DNA of 64,000 nt from positions 23,940-87,939 of the forward strand of contig JALNQF010000181.1 of NCBI GenBank assembly GCA_028456385.1. Direction: 5' to 3'. Source of the stretch: Ophiosphaerella korrae (taxonomy: Eukaryota > Ascomycota > Dothideomycetes > Pleosporales > Phaeosphaeriaceae). Shown piece by piece: positions 31,840 to 42,732 of this stretch. The number at the start of each line of letters is the position of its first letter. Positions within the stretch are counted from its first letter, which is position 1. The notes below the pieces were generated by a model that saw nothing but the letters and a program-made list of their open reading frames with translations, did not search any database and had not been told where the DNA came from. The position numbers and the translations under genes were made by a program.

Positions 31840-32520
31840 TAAATATAGTAAAACCACATTGAATACATTATTTTAACATAAATAGTTAATAAGAGTAAAT
31901 ATTACGTATTATCGGTGCCCATCCTGCATAAATTGTACAGTATAGTGTATTTATTATATTATATAGTTTACTTTAACTCTTAACGTTAATTTAATTACTT
32001 CGTATAAATCAATTCTGGTTATTAAAATTTTTCTTAATAAAGTATTTTATTCTTTTTATAATTAACTAATCTTATGTATTTATTTTTAGTCATATATATT
32101 TAATTTGTCTAAATTAAAGTAATGACAAGGAGTTTATCCTGCATATCCTCTCCATGTACATAAATTGTATTTAACATAATATAATTTCCATGTATATATA
32201 TTATAACATAATATAATTTCCATGTATATATATTATATTTAACACTATGATTTCCATGTATTTAAATCATATTTAATATGACATTTTTACATAAATATAA
32301 ATTTAATTTAACAATTTAATTATATTTTTATATTGTAGAAGCTATCAATGTAATAATTGTAATATGCATGGAAAAAAAATCATTAGAATAATAAAATAGT
32401 TTATCGAATATTATGTATAGTTATGCAATAAAATACAATAAAAATTTTTAAGTTATTAATATAATTGAGTATTACACATTTAAACTTTCATTTTATGAAA
32501 TAATATGAATGTACTTTAGT
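31840..32520. other. AT-rich intergenic region between convergent nad5 and nad1
   Basis: No gene seen. At about 32150-32270 a unit of about 35 bases (TTCCATGTATATATATTAT...) is repeated three times imperfectly. nad5 (+) and nad1 (-) converge here. Confidence 0.5.
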
Positions 32521-35500
32521 TTATAATAAAGGTATATTACAAGGCATTATTTCAAAACTATATAATATACATGGCACCAGTATAATAAATGCAATTACTA
32601 TTGGTAAAAGGACAGTTCAACAATAAGACATAAGTTGATCATAACGGATACGTGGGAATGATGCTCTCGCCCATATAAATACAAAAATCATTATACAGGC
32701 TTTAACCCCTATAACTACACCACTAATAGTTGTTCCTATAATTGAATTATAATTATCAAAGTCTATTACATTAAAATTAGTTTCATTATCAGTTAGATAC
32801 ATATAACTATCACCTTCAATAAATTGCACTAAATAAAAATAAGGGTATAAATAGTAGTTAAAATCAAACAAATAGCCACCTAAAAATAAAATACTATTTA
32901 AAATACATATAAGAACAATACTAGCATACTCAGCTAAAAAGAAAAATACAAAAATTACAGCGGAATGCTCTGTCATAAAACCACTAACTAATTCTGATTC
33001 CTATATTGTAAAATATTGGTAAATACCTTTATTTTTCCTTAAAAGGGTTAACCTTTAAGTAGTATTTACCTTCAAAAACCAAACCGTTATTAATATATTT
33101 ACTCACAGTGACCTTAGATTTTTTTAAAATTAATAACTAGACCCGAAGCATAATCAAAACTTTTTATTAAATTATTGTCTAGGTCATATATACCTACACC
33201 ATTAGGATATTTTACTTTTTTACTTCTCATAAGTTTTTAGTTTCTTCTGAGTGTGTCTTACCAAACATCGGATTTAATACCCCAGGTTTACTTATTAAAG
33301 ATTTAGTTTCATCATCATGATGTTTTCCCCAGAAAGGGTGATTACTTTTATCTTCTAACCTTTTTACCATCTTTTGTTTAGCTTCGTCTGTATGCTTATA
33401 ACCTTCTGAGCTAGAAGCATTTTCTAAAAAATTATATAAATCATCAAACTTAAATTTTCTTATATACATAGTTTCTAAATCAGTTAATAATTTAAAGCTG
33501 GTAGCCTTATTTTCATAAGTAAAGAATTCATATATACAAAAGTCAAAATTATTTATACCATATTTTGAGATAGCAGCCTGTAAAGCTCTATTAGATTTTT
33601 TATGGGATATATGTTCCTTTAATCTTAGATATAAATCTTTTGCACTACCTATATATTGCTTTCCATTAACTTTGTTTAAAAAGCTATATATATCTCCTTT
33701 TCTTAAAAGAAGATCACGTTTAGAAAATATATTATCTTTATCCTTTAGATCTGTTATGGTTAATACAGGCATAGGTATATCCAATTTAGAAGAACTTAAC
33801 GTAGAATAAGATCTATGTAATGTAAAATTAGCATTTTTGCTGTGAGTTTTTTTTTATTGGAATTGGTTTGTTTTCATTTACCAAACATACTTTCGTATAT
33901 CTATGGATTATATCATATACAATACTATAATTGTATTATCGCGTGTAATCTCTGAGGATCCTACTCTAATATAAATTATTTTGGTTTCCTGCGGATTGTC
34001 CATTGTTTTATCCTACCTCTCTGGTTATTGTCCAGGAGGACCAAAATGGCAGAATTATCACCGATGATTTTAAATATTATGGTATCTGAGGCTTTAGGAG
34101 TTTCCAGCATATAACGATATTTAAAGAGGCCAAATCTTTATGAATGTAATTACTTTATAATTATTAAACACTAGCCTCTGCCAGATCGAAGGGAGCTCTA
34201 TTTGTTTCTGCTATAGATCCTATGAAAAATACAATGAATATAGGAAATAAAGGTACTACATATCAAATAGCTCTTTGAGCTTCTATAATAACAGTTATAT
34301 CTAAACTACCTGCTAATAATACTACTAAAAGTATAGCAGAGCTTAAAATTAATTCATAACTAATTAATTGAGCTGTACTTCTTAATGCAATAGAACATAT
34401 GTAATAAACATGTTCTTTGGACCATATCTTTATCTATACTTTTGGTGTTAAATATATACATAGATCTTAACTTTTAAATTAATTAGCCTTCATATTTGGC
34501 TCATTTAGTTTTAAATATTACTCAGCTTTTAGCTAATAAAGGGTTGGTTTCTTCTAAAGCTTTATGGGCTCCCATTTCTTTTAGCTCGTAACATTTAGGT
34601 ATTAAATGTAGTCTGTTCTTTTTTAAAGATCTGGTAGGATATTGTTTAAAATAACTAATAAGGTTAATAATACCTTCTTTATCAGAGATATGTCATTTAA
34701 AATTATTAGAAGTTCTATCTATGTATATTGAACCTCCATAGATATCTAGTAAAGGTTGTAAGATTTCACTCGTTTTTTGAGTTAAAGTAATAGCTAGTTG
34801 CCCATTATTACTGTTTAAAGTTACGCTACCCTGAGCATCAAAAAAACCTGATAATCAACCATTGTTGTACGTTAATTTATCAGAATAAATAAGAGCTATT
34901 TCGTACTTTAAACAAATTTTATTTAATTGCACTAATCTATAAGAATTACGAATTTCTCCATTTACGTCATTAACTAGAGCTAAAAAACCTTCTTTATGAC
35001 GTAAACAATATCTCAATGCTTTTAAACCGGATACAAGTTTTATTGATCCTCCATAAACATTTTTAATTGTATGTAATGCGTGTTCATCTCTTATATCCAT
35101 AGTAATTTCTAGACTAGCATATCCTTTTTTAGTTAAGTGAAAATAACCATCTCCGTCAATTAAACCAGCTAATCATTGATTTCACTTTTTATCTTTTTTG
35201 GTAGGAGGAGTAGGGTGATTTACTTTAGTTCTATAAAATCTACAACCTCTATGTAATAGTATAGATAACAAACGTATGGCCTCTGAAGTTCCTACTAACG
35301 AGTTAAACGCTTTGGTTACTTGCGGGTTGTTCATCTTGAATAGAATTTTTACTTTAGAGCCCCATTTGAAGGGAGTTAGACATAAAGTACCTATTGAAGT
35401 AAGCAATATATTTTGCTTTCTGAATTTCTCGCTTATAGTTTGTTTCAAATAAAGACTCGCGCCTTTAACGGGCCATTTTGACCCTAAAAATGCATACTTA

Positions 35501-38500
35501 GAATTAGCTGATCCAAATTTGTTATTGTAGAAACTCTTTCTTTCCTACTTCCGTTATTCACATAACGGTTCAGACTATATCTTAATCTTATTATTATTAT
35601 CCTTTATTGGTTACTGCTAAGAATCTGTGATTATCTTTTTATTAAAAATTTATTTTTTTTTTATCCAAAAAAAAATAATAGACATAATAAAATTTCGGGC
35701 GCTCGTGGAAGAATTATTGTTAGCAATACTCACCTTCTAGTCGTTGAACGTTTTTAATCCTTTTTATTTGCTGAATTAAACTTCGCTTCAAGTTAACTTA
35801 ATTATAAGTCTTTCTTGAAATTCACCCGATTTATTACCAACTATTCACATAATTGGAGGACAAGCTATTATTATTATTACAGTTTAATTTTATCTTTTTT
35901 CAATTATACCGTTTTATATTTGTTTTGATGATATTATCTTTATTTTTATTAATTTTAGCAAAAGATAAATTATTATTAGTAAATTTGGGATTTTTTTGAA
36001 CAATTTAAATATAATATTAATTATAAATATTATGATATTTTTCATATATTTTATAAAAATATTAATAATATAGTATCTTATTAGATTAGATAAATCACAA
36101 AATATAAAATTAGTAAATCTATTATAAGATAAACCCTTGGATTTACTGTAAAATTCCCATCCCGCTAGCAATATACCATATGTAGCTAATGATGACATCG
36201 CCAACATGTATAAGATACCCAGATTATAGTCTAACAACATTAAACCAGGACCATACAAAAAAAAAGTATTTAGAAAAATTTACCTACTTCTCCCCCTGTT
36301 CATTCCCCTTTGAATTTCAATTATTTTTAAGGCACCTTGTTCTAATTTATGTTCTTTTTTATTTACTATGTCCGAAACTAAGCATCATTCATTGAAATCT
36401 AGTGATTTAACACCTAATATCGGATTTTTAATAAAGAAAGGTATAATAATTTCATTAACGACAGAAAATTTTGTAACTTTAAAATCAACTATATTTTCTT
36501 TTTTTCTTAAGTAACAATATCCACAATTAAAGTAATCTTTAATCGCAGTTAATAATACCTCATCTTTTTCATGTTGAGTAATTTTAAATAATAGAGATTT
36601 AAAGACACCTTTGTCTAAAGAAACAGAAAAATTACCTTCAGCGGAAGTAAACCCAGCTATTCACTGTGAATGTGGTATTGCACAGGTTTCTCTTAAAGGA
36701 CGGGGAACTGGTACAGTTTCGGGGAACATTAATTGTAATTCTTTTGATAAACCAAAGTTTAAGGTTGCTCTTATATTAACAATCTTTTGTAAACCTTGTA
36801 AAGTCAAATGTTCTTTCAATTGAATAATAGATAGAATTTGTTTAAATAATAAATAATCTCCTCTTTTTCAAGATATTAAAGGATATTTATCAAAAAATAT
36901 CATTAATTCTATTAGCTCACTTAATTTTTTGACTCTAAAGGCACAAGAAGATTGGTTACTACTTACAGTACCTATTCCACCTAAACTATGTTGGATTCTT
37001 AATAAAATGGGATAATCTCTAATATGTAGTTTAATTTGAAAAACTGGTTGAACCTCTCAACCAAATTTATAAGAGGAACTTTTTAAGACACTGCAAGAAA
37101 AACAACATTCACCATCACTAAACCCTGTAATAAACCAAGGATGGATTTGTAGATCGTCAATTATATGTTTATTATTACTTAATGTAGCATAATGACGACG
37201 AGTATTAACATTTAAAGAATCAAAACCAATTAATGGTGAATCGTAGGAAATTTTTCTATACAAAACTTAATCATAGCTTATTTCTAAGCTTATTAGAATA
37301 CATCTTAAATATATTACAAAGATCCACCCCTCCAGGGTAAATTATCCTAGCTGTGGATATTGTAAATATCTATAGACGTTTATTCGTTGCTCTTTTACAA
37401 TTGCAGAATAATATCTTACAACTGATTTAGATCCGCGATTGCCCATTCCTATTACTAGTCCCTAGTTCACTTATTTATGTTGCTAATCTTTGCAGAATTA
37501 AGCATACGAAGTAAGCATAAGTAGGCATACGAAGTAAGCATAAGTAGGCTACCCTCTATAGCCAACGTATCCTAGGAAACCTGAAAAGTAACTAGAATCA
37601 TCTGGCTTATTACCTTACCTGAGTAATTACTTCAGCCACCTAAAATCTTTCAATTATGGTTTGGTACCAGAAGCTTTAGGGGTTCCCCGGAATTTGTCTA
37701 TATTACCCTATAGTCTTAAGGTATTACTAAATATCCCAACAATGCAAAAATTAAAGTTATAATGGGACCAAGAAAAAATAGTACTATGTTGGCTTGTGTA
37801 GGAGAAACGTATTCTTTTAATAGAAGTTTAAGAGCATCGGCAAATGCTTGAAGTAGACCGTATCACGAATGTCCTCATTTAACCATTTATTTTACATAAT
37901 ACAGGTAAAGAATTGAGGATTTATCCCTAAATAGTATTACTATCCATTTCCAGATATAAATATATATCCTGTGCTTTTTCAAGCAGGGTCTGACTATATC
38001 TTAAGCATCAAATTAAAATAATTTAATGCCAATCACCGTTTAGTCGATGAACTGCATACCTGAATTCAGGTACTTGGCTGCGGGTTGCCTATTTCTTTTC
38101 ATACATCTATTTCGATTTTACTATACCCCGAGTCATTACCTGGGCCATGTATTTAGTTACCTAATACATTTAGTTGAAATAGCTTTAAAGTGTTCCCGTC
38201 AATTTGACGATTTATAGCAAAAGGTTCTCTTTCACTAAGGGGCCTAATAAAGTTTCTTACACTTTACTTTTTATCTTACACTTTAATACTGTAAAAATAC
38301 AAACCTTTATAGTCTTTATGAGTATTCAAAAATTTACTAATTGTTTTAGAACTTAATTTTAATTGTTTAGCTGCTAAATGTTTTGAACTAAAGCTAGTTT
38401 CATTGGAATTCATTAGAATTAATTTATCATATAACTTTTTATAAACTCATATTTCAGTAGTCTCATTTTTTGCTAATTTTAAGTTATTTAGTAGTTCTTT

Positions 38501-39835
38501 TCTCTTTAAATCAGTCAATTTATCATTAAAAAATAACACTAAATAATTATCTTTTTTAGTTGCTAACTCAGTATCTAAATGTTTGACTACAGATCTGTAA
38601 TCAACATTAAAATATTCAGCTGCTTTTTGAATACTACTAAATGAATCAGTAATTAATTCTAAAGTTATAGCATTATAAGCTCATACTGTACGATTTCTAG
38701 ATTTTCTTAACGATGAGAATTCAATTAGTTTTTCTAGCTCTAAATCATTTAATTCATGATTAAATACATAATGACCATTAATACCTCCTTTTATTAATTT
38801 ATCTATATGATTCGTTATAACTAAATGTTGTACACCTAATAATTTAGCTACTGCAGTTTTAGACTCTAATTCTGTTTTAACCACAGTATCTTTTGATTCT
38901 ATAAAATACATTCATATTTTTTTAGCTATATTGTGATTTAAATTTAATCCTTGCATAGCATCACTAATTAGTTTTCCTGCTAAATCAAAACATTCTATTT
39001 TATTAGTTAAAAATAAGAAATTTTTGTAGGGTACATAAGTATTTAAATATACACTAATTGTTTCTCTAGCTATACCAAATTCTTTGGATAACGCATTTAT
39101 ACTACTAAATAATTGATAATTAGTACTAATTTGGTTATTACAATATTCATAAATATAAAGATTAATACCTTTATGCTTATTATCTGAATCAAATTTTGAC
39201 TGTCTAAGTCTTAATATATCATATAAAGAGTCATAAGATTGTATTTCACTAAAATTACTTTTAAAGATAGTATTTAATAAAGGTAAGTATTTTTGCAAGT
39301 AAAAATCTTCTCTATCTTGTTGGAAACTAAGGTCACATATTTCTATAATAGAAAATTCAAACTGATCTCAACCAATTGAATTAGCAAATTTATGAAATCT
39401 ATCCTTTAAGTTAGAACTCATATGTTGTTTAAATCTTTTGTGGAAGTCTTTAGCTCTCCCTATATAAAAAACTTTAGGGTCTTTTTTGTATCTAAATATA
39501 TAAATACCCCCTTTGCCTTTCAAAGATTTAAAGAAAGATATAATCATAAATGAATTAAGTAAATTAGTAGAAGTAAAAAGCACATCACCCGAAAATTCAA
39601 TAACGGGAGCTTTTCTATTACAGTATAATTCTCTCAAAGCATCACAAGAAGAATGAAAAGTTCTTTTATGTGTAAGATTTAATTTTAAACAACCCACTGC
39701 ATTGGGTCCCAATCTTCTTTGCATACTAGCCATTGTCTTTCTTTCAGCTATCGTTACAAAAGCTACTGATAATAAAACAGGGATAGTAACAGCCAAAACT
39801 TCAAGAACAGATATAATACTTGGAAAATATAACAT
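32521..39835 (-). CDS. nad1: NADH dehydrogenase subunit 1 (six exons)
   Basis: A quinone-site subunit of complex I. Exons in reading order: 39835-39692, 37865-37719, 36255-36159, 35513-35481, 34387-34173 and 33000-32521, giving 371 residues. Joints restore [64 protein letters not shown] and [20 protein letters not shown]. The Trp at the exon 3/4 joint is a TGA codon split T/GA. The C-terminal third has an extra hydrophilic loop ([19 protein letters not shown]) compared with most nad1. Stop TAA at 32523-32521. Confidence 0.94.
33001..34172 (-). mobile_element. Group I intron nad1-i5
   Basis: Between GCT 34173 and the exon at 33000. On the - strand, R-like GGATCCTCAGAGATTACACG (about 33960) and S-like GATATAATCC (about 33913) precede a GIY-YIG frame. 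Confidence 0.82.
33060..33784 (-). pseudogene. GIY-YIG endonuclease with broken C-terminus (nad1-i5)
   Basis: The catalytic domain is intact: [20 protein letters not shown] (GIY and YIG strands), [22 protein letters not shown] and the metal-ligand Glu in [14 protein letters not shown]3-like repeats follow ([27 protein letters not shown]). The C-terminal NUMOD1-like part ([20 protein letters not shown], then [17 protein letters not shown]) is reachable only through two frameshifts at about 33232 and 33115. Activity could survive because the nuclease domain is whole. Confidence 0.78.
34388..35480 (-). mobile_element. Group I intron nad1-i4
   Basis: Between T35481 and G34388. An S-like GATATGGTCC lies near 34425 on the - strand. 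Nearly the whole intron is coding, so the ribozyme must overlap the HEG frame or be compact. Confidence 0.75.
34483..35480 (-). CDS. LAGLIDADG homing endonuclease (nad1-i4)
   Basis: In frame with the 33-base exon. Leader [18 protein letters not shown], then motif 1 [14 protein letters not shown] and motif 2 [14 protein letters not shown], with Q for the second-motif acid. It ends KTKWAKYEG. It is a close relative of the second nad5-i2 HEG and of the relic at 22205. Confidence 0.85.
35514..36158 (-). mobile_element. Group I intron nad1-i3 (IA-like, no HEG)
   Basis: 645 bases between T36159 and G35514. On the - strand: CAACGACTAGAAGGTGAGT (about 35745), GATATAGTCTGAACC (about 35575) and the end ATAACAAATTTG. 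These match cox3-i3 and cox3-i4. Only a read-through of exon 3 into AT-rich codons is open; there is no endonuclease. Confidence 0.82.
36256..37718 (-). mobile_element. Group I intron nad1-i2 (IB-like family)
   Basis: Between CCT 37719 and G36256. It has the same 5' core as nad5-i1 on the - strand: AAATTCCGGGGAACCCCTAA (about 37695), GGGCAATCGCGGATCTAAAT (about 37443), AAAGAGCAACGAATAAACG. A 23-base unit (GCATACGAAGTAAGCATAAG..) is tandemly doubled at 37502-37547 within a peripheral loop. Confidence 0.83.
36280..37263 (-). CDS. LAGLIDADG endonuclease, motifs altered (nad1-i2)
   Basis: 327 residues from 37263 to TAA 36282-36280, not joined to the upstream exon. Motif 1 is [14 protein letters not shown] (C replaces the catalytic-loop G) and motif 2 is [14 protein letters not shown] (S for D). 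The fold-defining segments ([29 protein letters not shown]) are intact. Possibly inactive for cleavage; it could still serve as a maturase (inference). Confidence 0.8.
37866..39691 (-). mobile_element. Group I intron nad1-i1
   Basis: Between GGT 39692 and G37866. 3' core on the - strand: GACGGGAACACTTTAAAGC (about 38205), AGGCAACCCGCAGCC (about 38085), GCAGTTCATCGACTAAACGG (about 38058), TTAAGATATAGTCAGACC (about 38005). Confidence 0.85.
38258..39691 (-). CDS. GIY-YIG endonuclease with repeated DNA-binding modules (nad1-i1)
   Basis: About 477 residues, in frame with nad1 exon 1. The nuclease domain has [44 protein letters not shown] and a Glu-containing helix. After it come at least four NUMOD/helix-turn-helix-like modules ([75 protein letters not shown]), more than usual. 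Stop TAA 38260-38258. No frame breaks. Confidence 0.83.
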
Positions 39836-40123
39836 TGTAAACAAAAATAATGATATTAAAATTACATATATTAAAAAAGTATATCTTAAATAATCAGGCT
39901 AATTATATATCTAAATCGCATATATTATATATTTTAAATTAATAGGTGAATGTATGTTTATCTAATATTATATATTTATACAATACTCCATAAACCCCAG
40001 ATAAACTCACAAGAATATTTCCTGTGTTGTTTATAAGTAAAAAACAACACAGGAAACACTATCATGATTTATCCATATAGTGGTTAAGTGTATTTTAAAA
40101 CAAGTATGCCTATCCTGGTATTT
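39836..40123. other. rps3-nad1 spacer
   Basis: AT-rich spacer between the rps3 stop and the nad1 start. Apart from the strong hairpin listed separately I see no gene. A segment at about 39900-39935 (TAATTATATATCTAAATC) also occurs near 45890 downstream of nad4's start. Confidence 0.5.
40018..40056. terminator. Perfect 15-bp hairpin between nad1 and rps3
   Basis: TTTCCTGTGTTGTTT pairs perfectly with AAACAACACAGGAAA across a nine-base loop. It lies 68 bases beyond the rps3 stop on the - strand and upstream of nad1's exon order. A role in RNA 3' processing or as a double-hairpin mobile element is possible. Confidence 0.5.
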
Positions 40124-41260
40124 TTACAATAAACATATAATAAGAAGTCCACTAGCTAAAGGCATTATTACCTTTAATATGTCGATAATTACAGAAACCA
40201 CAGGATATTTTTTTACAATACCCGGTAAATTTACTAGTGTGTTTATTGAAAGTTCCAACATATGACTACTTACTCAAGTTTTTAAGCCAAAAGTTCCATT
40301 TCTTGTTTTAGAGTTTATTAAGGTATATTCTGAATTAGCTTTAACATGGCCTCTTAACATAGTAGATGGTATACTGTTAAACGATGAACGTATGTTTTTT
40401 AAACTACCTGCATACCTATATTTGAAAACAGCCCTCATAGCAGTTAAACGTCGGGTTAATCTACCTGATGCTTCAAATCTTACACCACTTACAATTTGTT
40501 GTTTGATAGTGTTTATTATATTGTTTTTATTCATTGCTTCAATATTATCATCAAATGTAATAAGTGTATGTAAATCGGGTATTCTCACCATTTGTAAAAT
40601 AGCTTTTCTTAGAATTTTTACTGCTTTATTTTTCCTATCTCTTAATTTTAGATGAACTGCAGATGCAAAATTACCACTATCCAAATGTATACTTTTTAAT
40701 TGAACTAGTTCAATATCTACATTTTTCTTATATTTCTTTGCTATTAAACTAATTAAACCTAAGTCGTTAATTTTAATATTTAAACTAGTAAATTTAAGTT
40801 TATTAAAGTTGATTAATTTTGTGTAATGAAATAATTTATTTTGTAATAAAGATCCTTTTTTTAGTCATCTAATGTCGTGTGTAGATACCTTTACATAACC
40901 TTTTCTTAAATTAACTACAAAATATTTTACTACATTAGTAATATTCTTAATATAAGCTATGTTTCATTTTTTAAAGAAGAAAAATTTATTTTTCAAAAAA
41001 TGAAATAATCTGTTTTTATGGTTAGGTATATAGATTGTTTTATTCTCAACTATTATTTTTTTAAATAATATCAATGTAATAGCATTTCTTATACACCGTT
41101 GCATACTTGACTTTTGTTTATTATATATATGTAACGCTATAGAAATATTAGTATTAGTGTGATTTAACTCAGCTCTACCCGTATATACTTTATTAGCCGA
41201 ATAACGAATTTTGTTATCACGTCTACGTTTAAATAGTATTTTTATTTTATCAGAAAACAT
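40124..41260 (-). CDS. rps3: Small-subunit ribosomal protein S3 with a hydrophobic tail
   Basis: 378 residues. The C-terminal half is clear mitochondrial Rps3: GRLTRRLTAMRAVFKYRYAG, GSLKNIRSSFNSIPSTMLRG and INSKTRNGTFGLKTWVSSH. Basidiomycete Rps3 normally ends at WVSSH. Here 44 more residues follow, ending in a hydrophobic stretch (VVSVIIDILKVIMPLASGLL) before TAA 40126-40124. The N-terminal half (MFSDKIKILFKRRRDNK) is Lys/Asn-rich and poorly conserved, as usual. Start ATG 41260-41258 is the first possible. Confidence 0.88.
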
Positions 41261-41663
41261 ATTAGAATAACTTTTAAGTAATTTTTTTAGTAGAAAATTA
41301 TAAATTATTAAAGGTTTAGCAAAGGACTTGTTGAAAGAATAAATATGACTGGTTCACTCACTACCAAGCTGTTTGGTGTAGAATGGTAGAGCACCCAATC
41401 ATTTTTTGTTTATGGATCGAATGGGTACATTCGGTTTTATTACACATTTTACTCTCGGTGTAATGGGGGATAGTTTAGTATTTTTGAATCATGAGTTCAC
41501 AAACAATATTATTGTTTAATATTGGTATATAAAAGCAATTTAAGTAATAATGTTATTACACATATTTGTTTGTTGTACAATACATTACTATGAGTTAGTA
41601 TGCTTATAGAGCAAATTTTTTACAGTTATATTTATTAAACCATTCCCGATCTCTAAATAATTA
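41261..41663. other. Intergenic region upstream of rps3
   Basis: Bases 41470-41660, read on the - strand, match 14335-14560 (ATTATTTAGAGATCGGGAATG, CATAGTAATGTATTGTAC), extending the duplication around tRNA-Val. A D-arm-like GTGTAGAATGGTAGAGCAC at about 41380 does not fold into a full tRNA. Confidence 0.45.
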
Positions 41664-42732
41664 CAAGAAATAAGTGATTTGAACACTTAACCTGCCGCGT
41701 GTAAAACGGATGCTCTACCCATTGAGCTAATTTCTTTTTTGTGTTTAAAAAACACGAAATAAGGAAAGATATTAGGAAAAACGAAATAAGGAAATACCCA
41801 AAAAGGATACTATGTTTTATTTTTCACCTAAATCTTCCTTTTTTTAAGAATTATAATAGGAGTGAATATTACTCCATATTACAGTTCTGACATATAATAG
41901 CTCCACAATTAGAACAAACAATAGCCTCTTTTCCCGCTACACCGTTTATAGCTACTTCATCACAAAAGCTACAATCTGCTTTTGTACCGGTAAAGTGTGG
42001 GCCGTCGTGGTAAGGAACTCTATGTGGATCATCGTGGAAACAGTTTCCTATTTTCTCATGAGCAGTAGAATTAGTAGGATTACTATTTACACCACCATTA
42101 CCATTAGAATTAGCACCATGATCATTAGGAGTACCACTATTACCGTTAGAATTACCATTTCCACCGTCACCTGTAGAACTTAAAGATACATCGTAATTTA
42201 ATTTATCGATATCGGGTATTTCTAAAGGAGAATCTAAAGTTGAAAAAGCATATTCTACAAAAGGATTACTAAAATCACAATGAGCTATAACATCGTAAAT
42301 TGTACACAATAAAACAAAAAATAAGTATAGATAATATATAGAATATTTAATTGTACATATTCTTATAATAATATATATTCAGTAAATGAAGTTAATCAGT
42401 TTATCTTTCCCGGTTTTATCAAAATAGTCTTTTATATGGTATCTATTTTGAATAACCAGGTTTGCGAGGAGTATTCAGAATAATGCTGCAATCCCAGTAA
42501 TCATTGTATTATAAGTGTTGTTTTGTAAGTACGATCCTCAACCTTTACTTGCATCACAACTAATTACACTAAAATCGAAAGAATAAATGAGTGTTGATAC
42601 TGAATAGTGCACAGCATCTAAGATTGCTGCAGGGTAGATACCAAATAACACAGTAGGTATTACTAAGATTAGTAATATTGTAAATTCTCTTTTAGTTAAG
42701 TCTGGTATACTAAAAGTAAACATTCTTGAATA
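41660..42732 (-). repeat. 1.07 kb inverted repeat, copy C (nad4 3' end plus tRNA-Val)
   Basis: Reverse complement of 30764-31838, nearly identical. Because real nad4 lies here, this is the likely source copy. The pair flanks about 9.8 kb with nad1 and rps3, which recombination could invert. Confidence 0.93.
41664..41736 (-). tRNA. trnV: tRNA-Val(UAC), copy 3
   Basis: Identical on the - strand to the copies at 14262 and 31762. It follows the nad4 stop by 132 bases. Confidence 0.88.

Noticed and set aside
32150..32270. Short repeats considered as a CRISPR-like array or origin
   Set aside because: Imperfect units of AT-rich DNA with no unique spacers; only an ordinary tandem repeat.
41375..41470. 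Possible tRNA with D-arm GTGTAGAATGGTAGAGCAC
   Set aside because: No matching acceptor stem, seven-base anticodon loop or T-arm could be drawn.
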